Assembly: GCA_038230595.1 (NCBI GenBank)
Contig: JBBRMY010000139.1
Location: 1-6,408 of the forward strand
DNA from: JBBRMY01 sp038230595
GTDB lineage: Bacteria > Bacteroidota > Ignavibacteria > Tepidaquicellales > Tepidaquicellaceae
Length of the DNA: 6,408 bases
Direction: 5' to 3'
The notes beneath the pieces were generated by a model. The model had not been told where the DNA came from. It worked only from the letters and a program-made list of their open reading frames with translations, and did no database searches. Of this stretch, positions 6,112 to 6,408 are shown one piece after another; the stretch's first letter is position 1, and each line of letters opens with the position of its first letter. The position numbers and the translations under genes were made by a program.

Positions 6112-6408
6112 TTAATAAATTTTAAAAGTATTAATTGTATTTATCGAGCTATTATAAGAAGTGATAAGATTGTTATAACTGCTAAGCACTTCATCATATT
6201 TTCTTGCAAATTCCTTCGGTGTCTGCTTTCCTGCTTTTACCTGTTCAATAAATGATGACATATTTTTGCTGAACGATAAATACATCTTTGAAAAATAATC
6301 TTCATAGCTGTATTTAACATACTTTGTACGGTCAGAAAATGTTGATGAAGCTATTTTTTTATCAAAGTCATTATAAATTTTATCGAGATCTGTGAAGGAA
6401 GCTTTAAG
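6112..6408 (-). CDS. unrecognised protein, C-terminal end (partial)
   Basis: On the - strand, an open frame enters from the right edge and ends at TAA (6112-6114), giving 98 residues. It has no internal stop, while the two other - strand frames contain stops here. The sequence is rich in Lys, Ser, Tyr, Phe and Asn, with helical stretches such as YEDYFSKMYLSFSKNMSSF and TPKEFARKYDEVLSSYNNLI. There are no cysteines and no membrane segments in the visible part. I do not recognise a family. The end lies 16 nt before the rhodanese start, so it is likely the upstream member of the same operon. The start and most of the gene lie outside the window. Confidence 0.7.
   Translation of the reverse strand, partial: LKASFTDLDKIYNDFDKKIASSTFSDRTKYVKYSYEDYFSKMYLSFSKNMSSFIEQVKAGKQTPKEFARKYDEVLSSYNNLITSYNSSINTINTFKIY

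Overview
The window is low-GC DNA with A/T-rich gene starts and almost no Shine-Dalgarno sequences. Gene content and style (DUF1573 protein, MauE/DoxX redox membrane protein, Tat-like ankyrin protein, short palindromic interspersed repeats) suggest a member of the Bacteroidota/Ignavibacteriota group. That placement is inferred from content, not from a marker gene. No rRNA, tRNA, transposase, integrase or true CRISPR array is visible.

Left part (1-1900, + strand): the 3' end of a 'mobile mystery protein A' gene overlaps by 10 nt a complete Fic-domain 'mobile mystery protein B' gene. The pair is toxin-antitoxin-like and is known from mobile gene neighbourhoods. A major facilitator transporter follows with no gap: its TTG start directly abuts the Fic stop codon. 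A C-rich/G-rich palindrome (1928-1950) closes this unit. The Fic gene is clearly more AT-rich than the first part of the transporter gene, which fits a mobile pair inserted next to a resident gene.

Middle (1901-4246, + strand): a MATE-family efflux protein, a 227-nt spacer, then a small exported ankyrin-repeat protein with a Tat-like signal. The ankyrin gene ends at a strong hairpin flanked by A and T runs. That hairpin can serve as a terminator in both directions between the ankyrin gene and the convergent operon on the right.

Right part (4247-6408, - strand): a four-gene run read right to left. It consists of an unrecognised gene (3' end only), a membrane-anchored rhodanese with a cysteine-rich active loop, a MauE/DoxX-type membrane protein with a CGC motif, and a membrane-anchored DUF1573 protein that also has a CGC motif. 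The three identifiable products are membrane-bound and cysteine-bearing, suggesting a small envelope thiol/sulfur module. Between the MauE and DUF1573 genes lies a striking array of three short palindromes spaced exactly 50 nt apart.

An odd property of the window is start-codon use: four of the seven complete genes (MFS, MATE, MauE, rhodanese) appear to start with TTG, with no ATG or GTG available near the expected N terminus.
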